From: a virus
Length of the DNA: 64,000 nt
Reading direction: 5' to 3' (one strand)
IMG/VR virus record: IMGVR_UViG_3300014720_002243
Location: 20,700 to 84,699 of that record
Both the position numbers and the translations under genes were made by a program. How positions within the stretch are numbered: position 1 is the first letter of the stretch; each line of letters begins with the position of its first letter. Shown piece after piece: positions 26,621 through 35,600 of this stretch. The notes beneath the pieces were generated by a model. The model saw only the letters and a program-made list of their open reading frames with translations, was not told where the DNA came from and ran no database searches.

Positions 26621-28651
26621 TTATCTATGATAAACACCAAAGAAGTCAGCGTCATTAGCTCCAGAGGTAAACCACTCTGGTCCTTTATACATATCTCCTT
26701 TATTTTCTACCATATCCCTAGTATTTCCTCCCACAATATCATAGCTCATAGGTTGCAAAGATATTCTTGCTTGCCTAGCCATCATGTTAGCTATGAGTAA
26801 AGCGCTATATCGGTCTTTTCTAAGTCTTCCCTTTTTACCATTTTGTAATTTTACTTCCGGAGTATCCCATCTGTCTCTGGCATTAGGACCCGTGCTAGTC
26901 TGAGTCATAACAATTGTGGTCAATTCGTTTTTTAGTTCTTCTATTTCTAAAATACATTCACTTAAATTATCATATATCGGAGTAAGATCAGATTCAAGTA
27001 TATCTTTTCCTTCTTTATCTAGAGCTAAACCTAACGTTAAACTATCAAATCTAGGGAATAGTACTGTTTTATCTTCTAAATCTTTTCTTAATCCATGATT
27101 AGCTTGGGCTGTCCAGTCTGCTTTAGCAAATTGTACCAATTCTAATATGTGTTGTCCCGGTTGATTATCTGTATCTTTTGATTTATCATAATTAATTATT
27201 GGCCAAATTAATTGCTCTCCATCTTCTAGTTTAGACGGATCGTGCAAAGCTTCTTCTATTGCTACTCCTCCTCCCTGAGCATCCAACCCTATTTTTACAC
27301 ACGGAAAAACTTTCATCAGATTACGTATCTTTCTAGTGCAAAACCCATAAAAATCATATTCTTTAACTAGGCCGGTTTTTTGTCTTTCTTTAAAATTGCT
27401 TCTATTAGTTGTCCAACAGTATACTACTCTAGCATGTGTTGGATGAACCTCTAAAACAACAATACTAAAGTTATCTTTCTCTGAGGCCGGGTCTATTCCA
27501 AACACATATTGTGCAGATGAGTTTCCGATTGTCTGTGCGTCAAAAATTATTGGTTTTTCATCAAAAATTATAGGGTTAGCATCATTTACTACACAGCTTT
27601 CTATTAAACTTCTCTTAAAGAAGCCTTGACTATCTGTTACGAAACACGCTGCATATTCCATATTGTATATGCCAGTATGAATTGTAGCTTTAGCTCTTGC
27701 TACTTGTTTATCATCCATGAATCCTTTAGGAATTAATTCATAAGGCATTCTTACTATAGAATAGTCTTTCCAATTAAACGTTTGAGGTACTTCTCCTTTA
27801 AAAATATTTTCTAGTTTTGTAGGATCTCCTTTGCTTTCTATAATAGCTTTATATCTTCTCCAATAGCTAGCAAAATGCTTAAAAGCATAGTCTGCTGTTC
27901 CAGCTATAATAGCTTGATTTCCCATTTTATAATCTAGTGCTTCTAACTGCTCATTCCATATTCCAGCTTCTGCCATTGCTTGTTTTTTAGCTTGTTCTTT
28001 AACATTCTGAATAGGACTGGCACTAACGGCGGCGAATCCAGAAACCACAGTCTCATAAATATCTGGTGATATCGATGCAAATTCGTCTGCTATAATTATA
28101 TGCGCTCTTAAACCTCTGATTTTAGATCCATCACCCATGGGAATAGCTATAACCCAGCTATCTCCTAATCTTAATGTACAACGATCAACGTCTCTTCTTG
28201 GTCCGTCATCATTACCTGAAAATATGCTTCTTAAAACAGGGCTGGTTCTCCAGATGTTTTCCATATATTCGAAAAGAATTTTACTCTGTCTAAATGCAGC
28301 TCCAACTACAACGATTTTTGTGCCCGGCTTAAATACGCAGCGTAATATACAATATAATGACATGATAAAGCTTTTACCAAAACCACGACTAGCTATAAAC
28401 ATAGGGAATGACCTAATCCAAAATTCTTGTAATATTGCGATTTGAATAGGATGCAATTCGATACCGAATAATAATTTACATGTAACACCAAAATATTTAG
28501 GATTGCAAAGCAATCTCATAAGATGCAAGTCGGGATTTTCTATATCCTCTTTGCTTCTATGAATCATTAAGTTTTGAGTAGTAGGTATTAGAGATAAGTC
28601 TCCAAGACCTAACCACGCATCTTCAAATATCTTTTTGTTGATCTTTTGCAT
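26621..28651 (-). CDS. terminase large subunit
   Basis: 676 residues. The ATPase has a Walker A-like ASRGFGKSF (residues about 82-90), preceded by the adenine motif region, and a Walker B strand HIIIADEF (about 186-193). The nuclease half has the metal-binding Asp in FGIDPASEKDNF (about 391-402) and KIGLDAQGGG (about 450). Motor and nuclease for DNA packaging. It overlaps the ERCC4-type gene upstream by 29 bases. Full length for the family. Confidence 0.95.
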   Translation of the reverse strand: MQKINKKIFEDAWLGLGDLSLIPTTQNLMIHRSKEDIENPDLHLMRLLCNPKYFGVTCKLLFGIELHPIQIAILQEFWIRSFPMFIASRGFGKSFIMSLYCILRCVFKPGTKIVVVGAAFRQSKILFEYMENIWRTSPVLRSIFSGNDDGPRRDVDRCTLRLGDSWVIAIPMGDGSKIRGLRAHIIIADEFASISPDIYETVVSGFAAVSASPIQNVKEQAKKQAMAEAGIWNEQLEALDYKMGNQAIIAGTADYAFKHFASYWRRYKAIIESKGDPTKLENIFKGEVPQTFNWKDYSIVRMPYELIPKGFMDDKQVARAKATIHTGIYNMEYAACFVTDSQGFFKRSLIESCVVNDANPIIFDEKPIIFDAQTIGNSSAQYVFGIDPASEKDNFSIVVLEVHPTHARVVYCWTTNRSNFKERQKTGLVKEYDFYGFCTRKIRNLMKVFPCVKIGLDAQGGGVAIEEALHDPSKLEDGEQLIWPIINYDKSKDTDNQPGQHILELVQFAKADWTAQANHGLRKDLEDKTVLFPRFDSLTLGLALDKEGKDILESDLTPIYDNLSECILEIEELKNELTTIVMTQTSTGPNARDRWDTPEVKLQNGKKGRLRKDRYSALLIANMMARQARISLQPMSYDIVGGNTRDMVENKGDMYKGPEWFTSGANDADFFGVYHR

Positions 28652-29111
28652 GTTTTGTATGTACTCTTTTCATAATCGACATGGCTGTTTTTTCTGCCCA
28701 ACTAGGACAACCGCAAAAGATAACATGTATACCATAATACATTTGTAACTCTACTAAATATTTTAGTATATATGCTGGTTGTATTTTAATATTCTTCCAT
28801 AGTTTTTGAGGAACATCCGAGCCTATGGGGTAATTCATCAATTGATCATAATCACATTCAATCAAGATAAAAGCATACTTATAACCAGACATTCTTTCTA
28901 TTACATCTTTAAATCTTTTTTCCGTAATATTATTAGCAATTTCTGCTATGCCCTTTTTTCGCTCAATGCATAAAAGATGCTCTAATCCTTCTATAGAATA
29001 ATCTCCGGTATCTAGTTTACGATTAGCTATAGAATGGTACGGAAACTCCCAAGGTTGTTGTTCTCTTGTATCTATAATAACGGTAAATTCTGAGTTTTCT
29101 TGATTATTCAT
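28623..29111 (-). CDS. ERCC4-type nuclease
   Basis: 162 residues. The conserved ERCC4 motifs appear in order: IDTREQQPW (8-20 region), LDTGDYSI, LLCIERKKG and a helical C terminus. The Asp and ERKK residues match the metal site of XPF/Mus81-type nucleases. In phages such proteins cleave branched DNA during replication or packaging. Here it sits just upstream of the terminase and overlaps both neighbours. Confidence 0.8.
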   Translation of the reverse strand: MNNQENSEFTVIIDTREQQPWEFPYHSIANRKLDTGDYSIEGLEHLLCIERKKGIAEIANNITEKRFKDVIERMSGYKYAFILIECDYDQLMNYPIGSDVPQKLWKNIKIQPAYILKYLVELQMYYGIHVIFCGCPSWAEKTAMSIMKRVHTKHAKDQQKDI

Positions 29112-29388
29112 AATTTTTTTTATTATCTAGTAATCTTAATAACGTTCCAGCATAAATTTCTTCCATACCTTTAATGCTATCGTGATGATATTTACACAGT
29201 GTTATACCGTTATTGATATCAAATCTTAATCCTGGATATTGTGACCAAGATTTAATATGATGAGCATTTAGTTTTTTCTTTTGTAAACATCCAGGCCACT
29301 GGCATTGATGCTTATCTCTCGTATAAACCCGTTTTCTCCATTCTTTATAAATTGGATCTTTGAAATTTCTAAACATGTTCATTCTCAA
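29104..29388 (-). CDS. HNH endonuclease
   Basis: 94 residues. CQWPGC and LNAHHIKSWSQYP, then NGITLCKYHH, give the HNH layout with a zinc-binding Cys pair and HHI catalytic part. Small stand-alone HNH proteins are frequent next to terminases and assist genome packaging. Overlaps gmd by 20 bases and the ERCC4 gene by eight. Confidence 0.85.
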   Translation of the reverse strand: MRMNMFRNFKDPIYKEWRKRVYTRDKHQCQWPGCLQKKKLNAHHIKSWSQYPGLRFDINNGITLCKYHHDSIKGMEEIYAGTLLRLLDNKKNYE

Positions 29389-30361
29389 TATCGAATTTTA
29401 CCATTTCTTCTACTAATTGATCAAATGTATATTCTGGTTTCCATCCTAGTGTTTTTCTGATTTTAGAGCTATCACCATTAAGATAATCTACTTCTGCTGG
29501 TCTATACAGATTAGGATCGACTATAACGTAATCTTTCCAGTTTAAATTAACGATACCAAAAGCTTTCATTAAAAATTCTTCTACAGAATGTACTTCTCCT
29601 GTGGATACTATATAATCATTTGGTTTTTCAGTTTGTAGCATTAAGTACATAGCTTTTACATAGTCCTTAGCGTGACCCCAATCTCTTTTTGCAGATAGGT
29701 TTCCTAGACTTAATTTATCTCTCGTTTTTCCATTGATTACTTGGCCTATATACTTAGTAATTTTTTTAGTTACAAAGCTTTCTCCTCTTCTTGGACTCTC
29801 ATGATTAAAAAGAATACCACAAGAACCATACATATCGTATGACGATCTATAAATTCTAACCAAATTATGTGATGCTAATTTTGCTGCTCCGTACGGACTT
29901 TGCGGAAACATTTGGGTTTCTTCATTTTGGTATTTTATACCTGTGTTATTTATGCTAAAATTATATCCGAACATTTCGCTGGTGCTTGCTTGGTATAATC
30001 GTGTTGCAGGAGAGGAGACTCTGATGCTCTCTAGTATGTTTACAACACCTAGAGTATTAACATTAAGCGTAAGACTAGGCTGACTAAAAGATGTACCCAC
30101 ATGACTCTGTGCTGCTAAGTTATAGAATTCGTCTGGTTGATATTTCTGAATCATACAAGAGCAGGAAACAGGATCCGTTAAGTCAAATTCTTCTAATTTG
30201 AACTCGGGGACATTTAAAATATTAGATATTCTATTAGTATTTAAATTACTTGACCTCCTAACGAGGCCCACGACGGTATAATCATGGTTTAATAAAAATT
30301 CTGCTAGGTAGGAACCATCCTGCCCAGTTACTCCTGTTACTAGTGCAACTTTTTTACTCAT
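29369..30361 (-). CDS. gmd: GDP-mannose 4,6-dehydratase
   Basis: 330 residues, full length. An NAD(P) loop TGVTGQDGSY lies at residues 8-17. STSEMFG carries the catalytic Thr/Ser-Glu pair, and the SPYGAAKLASHN helix carries Tyr-x-x-x-Lys. The ESPRRGESFVTKK segment is specific to the Gmd branch. It converts GDP-mannose to GDP-4-keto-6-deoxymannose, the first step to GDP-fucose or rhamnose derivatives. Located between nuclease and terminase genes of the late operon, so probably made late. Confidence 0.95.
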   Translation of the reverse strand: MSKKVALVTGVTGQDGSYLAEFLLNHDYTVVGLVRRSSNLNTNRISNILNVPEFKLEEFDLTDPVSCSCMIQKYQPDEFYNLAAQSHVGTSFSQPSLTLNVNTLGVVNILESIRVSSPATRLYQASTSEMFGYNFSINNTGIKYQNEETQMFPQSPYGAAKLASHNLVRIYRSSYDMYGSCGILFNHESPRRGESFVTKKITKYIGQVINGKTRDKLSLGNLSAKRDWGHAKDYVKAMYLMLQTEKPNDYIVSTGEVHSVEEFLMKAFGIVNLNWKDYVIVDPNLYRPAEVDYLNGDSSKIRKTLGWKPEYTFDQLVEEMVKFDIENEHV

Positions 30362-31178
30362 CTTGTTCTACGCTTTCTGGTGTTAAGAAAGGTTTATCTA
30401 GTGTGCCGTCCTCGAATGTATGGTATTCAAATAGTTTCTCTTTAGCTTTGTTAGTTGCTAAATTAAGAATTTCCATTTCTCTACCTTCTTTTTCACGAAT
30501 AGCTTCGTCTTCTAACATACGAATTAATCCTACCCAACTACTTTTACCATCTTCGATTCTTTTAATTCTTTGCTCTCTTGTGGCTTTTAGATCCTTGCTA
30601 ATCTTTTGCTGTTCATTTAAAAGCTTAGTATACTCATTAGTATAATTAGCAATACTATTTCGTGCAAAACTTAATTGAGTTTCTAAATTTGCTAGTTTAG
30701 GAATATCTCTTTCTGTTTCTGGTTTAGCATATTGAGCGTCTACTAGTTTCTGAAGTTTTTCAGTATCTGTGATGTGTCTTTTTCTTTCTTTCATACTTCT
30801 GTTAATAAGAATGTCTATGGTGATAAATTGTTTAATCTGTAATTCTTCTGCTGGTAAAACATCTTCACGAAACTGTTTCATCAATCCTATCCAAGTATCT
30901 TCAAAATATTTTAATTCTCCGCTTTCTTCATCAAACTGCCTGAGAATTTCTGACCAAAAAGTTTTTAGATGTAGTCTTTTAATCAGATAATCGTCTGTTT
31001 TTTTGGTATCATCAGTAACATCCAGATTATTTTCTACTATATATCTTTGTATAGGAGCTGGACTTCTATTAAGCTCCTGAGCAATAGCTTCTATGCTAAT
31101 ACTGCCAGCATTTTCAGTAATGAATTTTTCTTCATCGAGGCTTAGTTGTCCTCTTTTCTTAGGTGGTTGTTTTTCCAC
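30354..31178 (-). CDS. terminase small subunit (putative)
   Basis: 274 residues. The N-terminal 60 residues contain an HTH-like segment (SLDEEKFITENAGSISIEAI). The rest is a long charged coiled coil (residues about 70-220) with an acidic C terminus (FLTPESVEQDE). This layout fits small terminases. It shares eight bases with gmd and 37 with the sigma-like gene. The call rests on position and architecture. Confidence 0.55.
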   Translation of the reverse strand: MEKQPPKKRGQLSLDEEKFITENAGSISIEAIAQELNRSPAPIQRYIVENNLDVTDDTKKTDDYLIKRLHLKTFWSEILRQFDEESGELKYFEDTWIGLMKQFREDVLPAEELQIKQFITIDILINRSMKERKRHITDTEKLQKLVDAQYAKPETERDIPKLANLETQLSFARNSIANYTNEYTKLLNEQQKISKDLKATREQRIKRIEDGKSSWVGLIRMLEDEAIREKEGREMEILNLATNKAKEKLFEYHTFEDGTLDKPFLTPESVEQDE

Positions 31179-31840
31179 TCTGTTGTCTCCATTAGATTAG
31201 CAATATGCTGTTGTAGTTTAACTAAATGATGTTTAGGCACTTTTGTTCCGTGTTTTATTTTTAAATAAAATTCTCTATATTCAATACCTATATTATTATC
31301 TAAAAACTCGATAATCTCTTTGCTCTGTACCCAATTTTGAAGATCACCCTTAGCGTGACTAATATCAAAACCATTATCCATATGACTTGGTTGCATAATA
31401 TTTTTCTTAGCACTATTTCTAGTATTCCAACTAGCATATAGTTCGCATTCATTCTTGTTTAAGAACTTAGAACATTGATTAGTCGAACACTGAAAATTTT
31501 TATCAAAAAAGGGACAAGTCAAACAAGGTTTATCTGGTCTTTGATAGTTGTCTCTTTTGTAATTAAAAAGCCTGTTACGAACATGAGTCCATAAGAAATT
31601 TTCTAAAGGTCTGCTTCTGTCGTATTTTTCTAGTCCCTCTAATGCAAAAATAGCTGCTTGCTGTTTCATATCGTCAAAATCATGATATCCAAATTTAAAT
31701 TTATGACCTAATCTCTTAGATATATTATCTAAAACGGTCAAAAACTCTTGTTCACTAACATTATTGGGTAAATTATTTTTGACTACTTTTTTCGGTTTCT
31801 TTTTCTTCACTATTTTCGGACGGATTTTCTTTTTGCTCAT
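31142..31840 (-). CDS. sigma-70 region-2-like factor (late sigma candidate)
   Basis: 232 residues. A Lys-rich start is followed by GYHDFDDMKQQAAIFALEGL and an Arg/Lys-rich FLWTHVRNRLFNYKRDNYQR. These match sigma region 2.1-2.4 (DxxQEGxxGLxxAxxxFD and the DNA-contacting helix). A Cys cluster (CLTCPFF, C, C, C within about 40 residues) could bind zinc. No region 4 is visible. Comparable phage factors direct late transcription. It is the second gene of the late operon. Confidence 0.65.
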   Translation of the reverse strand: MSKKKIRPKIVKKKKPKKVVKNNLPNNVSEQEFLTVLDNISKRLGHKFKFGYHDFDDMKQQAAIFALEGLEKYDRSRPLENFLWTHVRNRLFNYKRDNYQRPDKPCLTCPFFDKNFQCSTNQCSKFLNKNECELYASWNTRNSAKKNIMQPSHMDNGFDISHAKGDLQNWVQSKEIIEFLDNNIGIEYREFYLKIKHGTKVPKHHLVKLQQHIANLMETTEWKNNHLRKEDN

Positions 31841-31955
31841 CTAATAATTCCGCTATACTTTTTCCTTCGGGTAAATTTAAATCACTTTCTACACTAGCTG
31901 CTGCTCCGCATGGATGAACTTCTAAGGTAGATTTGACAATATTAGCATCACTCAT
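31773..31955 (-). CDS. short acidic protein of unknown function
   Basis: 60 residues from the ATG at 31955, chosen because AAGGAG lies six bases upstream; an upstream in-frame ATG lacks a site. It is Glu/Ser-rich in the C terminus (NSEEKETEKSSQK). First gene of the minus-strand operon. It overlaps the sigma-like gene by 68 bases in another frame. Could be an anti-sigma-like partner, but no evidence beyond position. Confidence 0.6.
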   Translation of the reverse strand: MSDANIVKSTLEVHPCGAAASVESDLNLPEGKSIAELLDEQKENPSENSEEKETEKSSQK

Positions 31956-31991
31956 AAAAAACTCCTTGCACAAAGTTGTCAACCACATACT

Positions 31992-32019
31992 ATTATAGTG
32001 TTAGTACACTTTTAGTCAA
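31992..32019 (-). promoter_or_regulatory. strong promoter for the minus-strand late operon
   Basis: Minus-strand TTGACT, 16 bases, TATAAT. The predicted start is about 30 bases before the 31955 ATG. It lies in the divergent gap facing the plus-strand small DNA-binding gene. Confidence 0.85.
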
Positions 32020-32043
32020 TTTAATTTGTTAAAGGAACACCAA

Positions 32044-32274
32044 ATGGCAACATATAAGAAATGGCTTCAGACCGAACTAGACTTTATTAGATCAAATCAG
32101 GAACTATATAATGATGAACAACTTAGTGCTAAACTAAGCCAAATGACCGGCCAAAACATTACTACTGCTATGGTTCGCCGTCAGCGTAGAAAATTGGCCA
32201 TTAAGAAAAAGAGAGGTCGCCCCAGTAAAAATAAGGTTGTGGTCTCTCCGATTCAGGATAATGTTGTTTCTTGA
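32044..32274 (+). CDS. small DNA-binding protein with AT-hook-like C terminus
   Basis: 76 residues. ATG at 32044 with AAAGGA eight bases upstream (an upstream TTG is unlikely). A helical N-terminal region is followed by QRRKLAIKKKRGRPSKNK, containing the AT-hook core RGRP. It diverges from the late operon promoter, a good place for a regulator of that promoter. Family not recognised. Confidence 0.65.
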   Translation: MATYKKWLQTELDFIRSNQELYNDEQLSAKLSQMTGQNITTAMVRRQRRKLAIKKKRGRPSKNKVVVSPIQDNVVS

Positions 32275-32368
32275 TCTTTTATTGTTGTGCAGCATAAAGG
32301 TCTAGTGGTGGGGGATTTCAGGGTAAAATTTGGAATCCCTCATCTTTTTTAACCAGGAGATTAATCTA

Positions 32369-32656
32369 ATGAAATTGTTTAGTTGTATGTTGGTTTTGTT
32401 TATGGTCATGATGGTGGGAAATAATAGTTATGCTTGTGAGTGGGTAAGGGCTCGACCAATTCAGACAGTAGTGGTATATGCTTATCCACCTTCGGTATAC
32501 AATGTTTATCCCGTTTATATTGCTCCTCAGCCTCAACCAGTAGTAACCTATGAAACGGTTTTGGTTCCTGTGGTGCAGCAAGGGGTACAGTGGGTTTGGC
32601 CAAATTATTATCAGGTACAGCCGGTATATATTAGACCAACATTAATAAGGTACTAA
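32369..32656 (+). CDS. small secreted Tyr/Pro/Val-rich protein
   Basis: 95 residues. ATG at 32369 with AGGAG eight to nine bases upstream. Signal peptide: MKLFSCMLVLFMVMMVGNNSYAC with a C residue after the AYA-type site, possibly a lipobox-like cysteine. The mature part is Tyr/Pro/Val-rich (VVYAYPPSVYNVYPVYIAPQP) and ends in a Trp/Tyr-rich tail. Ends at a terminator. Resembles the small secreted proteins of planctomycete genomes as I remember them. Function unknown. Confidence 0.7.
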   Translation: MKLFSCMLVLFMVMMVGNNSYACEWVRARPIQTVVVYAYPPSVYNVYPVYIAPQPQPVVTYETVLVPVVQQGVQWVWPNYYQVQPVYIRPTLIRY

Positions 32657-32686
32657 GCTAATTATATAGTATAGGCCACAAAGAGA

Positions 32687-32713
32687 GACAGGCAGAGATG
32701 CTTGTCTTTTTTT
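32687..32713 (+). terminator. rho-independent terminator
   Basis: GACAGGC pairs with GCTTGTC around AGAGAT, followed by seven T. It ends the secreted-protein transcript and overlaps the glmS promoter. Confidence 0.9.
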
Positions 32714-32730
32714 GTATAATTTGGTATAAT
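32702..32730 (+). promoter_or_regulatory. promoter for glmS
   Basis: TTGTCT, 17 bases, TATAAT. The predicted start is about 16 bases before the ATG at 32753. A second TATAAT at 32715 lacks a clear -35. Confidence 0.75.
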
Positions 32731-32752
32731 AATGTATATAAAGGAGAATTTT

Positions 32753-34579
32753 ATGTGTGGTATAATGGGTTACAAGGGAAACAAGAAGTGTTTGCCAATT
32801 ATATTAGATGGACTTAAACGACTAGAATATAGAGGATATGATAGTGCTGGAGTATCCTATATAATAGGCAATAAATTAATTACATTTAAAAGTCCTGGAT
32901 GTGTTAATGAGTTAATTAATAATTGGATAGATTTTGATATGCCAAGTAATATTGGTATAGGTCATACTAGATGGGCAACACACGGTCAACCATCTCAAAG
33001 AAACGCTCACCCTCATACTACTAGCGACGATAGATTAAGCATCGTTCATAATGGAATTGTAGAAAATTATGTAGCATTACAAAAAGAATTAATAGATAAA
33101 GGTTACTTATTTGTTTCGGAAACAGATACAGAAGTTTTATTATATTTAATATACGATTATTTAGTAATAGAAAATTTACCATTATTTGAAGCTGTTAAAT
33201 TTGCTCTAGAAAGAGTTGTTGGGGCGTATGCTATATGCGTCATAGATAAAAAAGATCCAGAAAATATAGTAGCTGCTAGAAAAGGAAGTCCTCTTGTTGT
33301 AGGTTTGGGCGAACCGGGAGAATTTTATGTTGCTAGTGATCAATTAGCTTTAGTAGGATATACAAATGATATTGTTGTATTAGAAGATAATGTTGTTGTG
33401 GAACTAAAAGATCAATTAACTTGCTATGATATGAGAAATAAAAAAATATCTCAATGCAATATATCTAAACTATATAATCAAATATACAATATTGAAAAAA
33501 ATGGATACGATCATTTTATGATCAAAGAAATATATGAACAGCCTAGAGTTGTAGCAGACTGTTTGAGTGGTAGGATTGATGGTTATAGGATAAAACTTGG
33601 AGGTTTATTTGGTTATGAAAATATCTTAAGTACTGCGGATCATATTACTATACTTGCATGTGGATCATCGTGGCACGCTGGATTAATAGCAAAATATTAT
33701 TTTGAAGAATTTTGTGGAATAAAAACTAGCGTGGAATATGCTAGTGAATTTAGATATAGAAAACCAGTTATTAATGAAGACGATATTGTAATAGCTATAT
33801 CACAAAGTGGCGAAACAGCTGATACTATTAATGCTGCAAATTTAGCAAAATCCAAAGGGGCTATTGTTATTGGAGTTTGTAATGTAGCAGATTCTTCGTT
33901 AGTTAGATTAACAGAGTGCGGAGTATATTGTAGGGCTGGCGCAGAGATAGGGGTGGCCAGTACAAAAGCTTTTATGTCTCAAGTAATAGTATTATTATTA
34001 ATAGCACTATGGATAGAACAATATAGAGACTCTAGAATGTTAATAGATTATAGACAAGCTATTATAGATGATTTAAAAAAATTACCAATAGTATTAGAAG
34101 AAGTATTAAAGTTAAATAAAAATATAAGAAAACTTGGTGCTAAGTTCCATAAATCTAAAAATTGCATTTATCTAGGAAGAGAATATAATTTTCCTGTAGC
34201 CTTAGAAGGAGCATTAAAATTAAAAGAAATATCTTATATTCATGCTGAAGGATATCCTGCTGCCGAAATGAAACATGGTCCTATAGCTTTAATAGATAAA
34301 AATATGCCGGTAATTGTTGTGTCTAACAACAAAAAACAATATAGTAAAATTGCAAATAATATCAAAGAGATACAAGCTAGGAGCGGAGAAGTTATAGAGG
34401 TTTATGCAGAAGATAGGTTTTCTGGTGATTATGGATTAAAAGTTCCTAGTGTGGTTGATCCCGTAAGTCCTTTGATATCTAGTATGGTATTACAATTATT
34501 TGCATATTATTGTGCTATTTTGAGTGGTCACGATGTTGATAAACCAAGAAACCTAGCCAAAAGCGTAACTGTAGAATAA
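32753..34579 (+). CDS. glmS: glucosamine-fructose-6-phosphate aminotransferase
   Basis: 608 residues, full length. The start at 32753 leaves Cys as the first residue after Met removal (MCGIMGY), as needed for the N-terminal glutamine amidotransferase; AAAGGAG lies about eight bases upstream. Motifs: GHTRWATHGQ (amidotransferase), ACGSSWHAG, ISQSGETADT (sugar-binding SIS domains) and the C-terminal DKPRNLAKSVTVE. It makes glucosamine-6-phosphate from fructose-6-phosphate and glutamine. Overlaps the next gene by one base (TAATG). Confidence 0.97.
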   Translation: MCGIMGYKGNKKCLPIILDGLKRLEYRGYDSAGVSYIIGNKLITFKSPGCVNELINNWIDFDMPSNIGIGHTRWATHGQPSQRNAHPHTTSDDRLSIVHNGIVENYVALQKELIDKGYLFVSETDTEVLLYLIYDYLVIENLPLFEAVKFALERVVGAYAICVIDKKDPENIVAARKGSPLVVGLGEPGEFYVASDQLALVGYTNDIVVLEDNVVVELKDQLTCYDMRNKKISQCNISKLYNQIYNIEKNGYDHFMIKEIYEQPRVVADCLSGRIDGYRIKLGGLFGYENILSTADHITILACGSSWHAGLIAKYYFEEFCGIKTSVEYASEFRYRKPVINEDDIVIAISQSGETADTINAANLAKSKGAIVIGVCNVADSSLVRLTECGVYCRAGAEIGVASTKAFMSQVIVLLLIALWIEQYRDSRMLIDYRQAIIDDLKKLPIVLEEVLKLNKNIRKLGAKFHKSKNCIYLGREYNFPVALEGALKLKEISYIHAEGYPAAEMKHGPIALIDKNMPVIVVSNNKKQYSKIANNIKEIQARSGEVIEVYAEDRFSGDYGLKVPSVVDPVSPLISSMVLQLFAYYCAILSGHDVDKPRNLAKSVTVE

Positions 34580-35019
34580 TGTTTTATATTAGACCCATAT
34601 CTATATATGATAATTTAAATGAATATATGAGGTGTGTGGAGGATCTAAACGGTTCTGATGTTAGTGTCAGCAATGAACAAGAAATGAGGGGATGGTTATT
34701 TTCTAGACCAGACAATATTGTAACATATGTATGTGTTTATAATAGAAAAATAGTTGCTACGGCTACTTGTTTGTTTGAAAGAAAACTAAGATACAATCAG
34801 TTGTGCTGTCATTTGGAGGATGTGGGAGTTGTGCAAGAGTGTCGTTCTATGGGTTTGGGGCGATTGATAGTTAACTATTGTGTGGGCGAAGCAAAATTTA
34901 GAGGATGCTATAAGATAAAGCTTCATTGTAGCGATAAGCTTCTTGGTTTCTATGAGCATCTAGGTTTTGTAAAAATTAATAATGGAATGGAAAAAAATAT
35001 CAATAAACTGGCCAATTAG
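34579..35019 (+). CDS. GNA1-like glucosamine-6-phosphate N-acetyltransferase
   Basis: 146 residues, GNAT fold. CCHLEDVGVVQECRSMGLGRL carries the acetyl-CoA loop (RxxGLGRL), and GCYKIKLHCS plus GFYEHLGF are the GNA1 signature: in eukaryotic GNA1 the H-x-E-D-V, CYKI-x-L and FY-x-x-x-GF elements have this order. The enzyme acetylates glucosamine-6-phosphate, the GlmS product. Start codon overlaps the glmS stop (TAATG), so translation is probably coupled. A different GNAT specificity cannot be excluded. Confidence 0.8.
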   Translation: MFYIRPISIYDNLNEYMRCVEDLNGSDVSVSNEQEMRGWLFSRPDNIVTYVCVYNRKIVATATCLFERKLRYNQLCCHLEDVGVVQECRSMGLGRLIVNYCVGEAKFRGCYKIKLHCSDKLLGFYEHLGFVKINNGMEKNINKLAN

Positions 35020-35102
35020 TTTATGGTGTCCCTACTTCTTTTAGACCACCCCCGGTTTTTATGGAAAAAAGTGGCAGTCCTTTAGAAAATGAAAAAACCC
35101 CC

Positions 35103-35182
35103 TAAACCTTTACTCTGCAAGGGTTTACGGCGAATATTTTGGGCCACATTTTTCATAAAGCCTTGAAAATCATAGACTTACG
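35103..35182 (+). repeat. intergenic repeat element, copy 1 of 21
   Basis: About 80 bases with two inverted repeats: a left pair TAAACCTTT..CAAGGGTTT and a right pair TAAAGCCTTG..AGACTTA. A GGCC core lies between. The element recurs directly after gene ends and before promoters. Orientation given as that of the genes. The 160 bases after it (35183-35345) hold no gene I can support. Confidence 0.85.
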
Positions 35183-35345
35183 TGCATTTTACAAAAATGG
35201 CAGGACAAAATGGCAGAAACTGCAAGAATGACATAGTGCCATAATGACAGAATCATCAAAAACGCCGAGAAAATCGTGGAAAAAATATTTTTCGGCATTT
35301 GGCACGGTATCTGCACTATATATTGGTAGAAAAGAAAGGAAAAGA

Positions 35346-35534
35346 ATGAATAAGTACAGCAAAAAGGTGCTTTCCAAGCGTTTGAACAAGTTGGGCTATA
35401 CTTTGGGTCGTGATATTTTCGGATGGGTCGTGATTTCCACCCATACAGGCTTCGAATGGAAGTTCCCCACCCTAGGAGGGGTGAATAGGTTTATTCTTGA
35501 CACGGAAAGCCTCAAGGCCATGAATACCCCATAG
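35346..35534 (+). CDS. small protein, HicA-like/duplicated family member
   Basis: 62 residues. ATG at 35346, with GGAAAAGA upstream. Contains RLNKLGYTLGRDIFGW near the start. The same L-x-K-(L/M)-G-Y-x-(L/I) pattern is in 36141-36350 and 55385-55582, so the three are likely paralogues. The pattern recalls the start of HicA-type RNA-binding proteins, but the catalytic His is missing here. The role is unknown. Confidence 0.6.
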   Translation: MNKYSKKVLSKRLNKLGYTLGRDIFGWVVISTHTGFEWKFPTLGGVNRFILDTESLKAMNTP

Positions 35535-35541
35535 AGGGGGG

Positions 35542-35570
35542 TTGACAAGCGATTTTTTCTAGTGTATAAT
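35542..35570 (+). promoter_or_regulatory. promoter
   Basis: TTGACA, 17 bases, TATAAT, serving 35601-35924. No CGATA motif. Confidence 0.85.
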
Positions 35571-35600
35571 CATTTCATCATCACCAAGAGGAAAAAAGAC

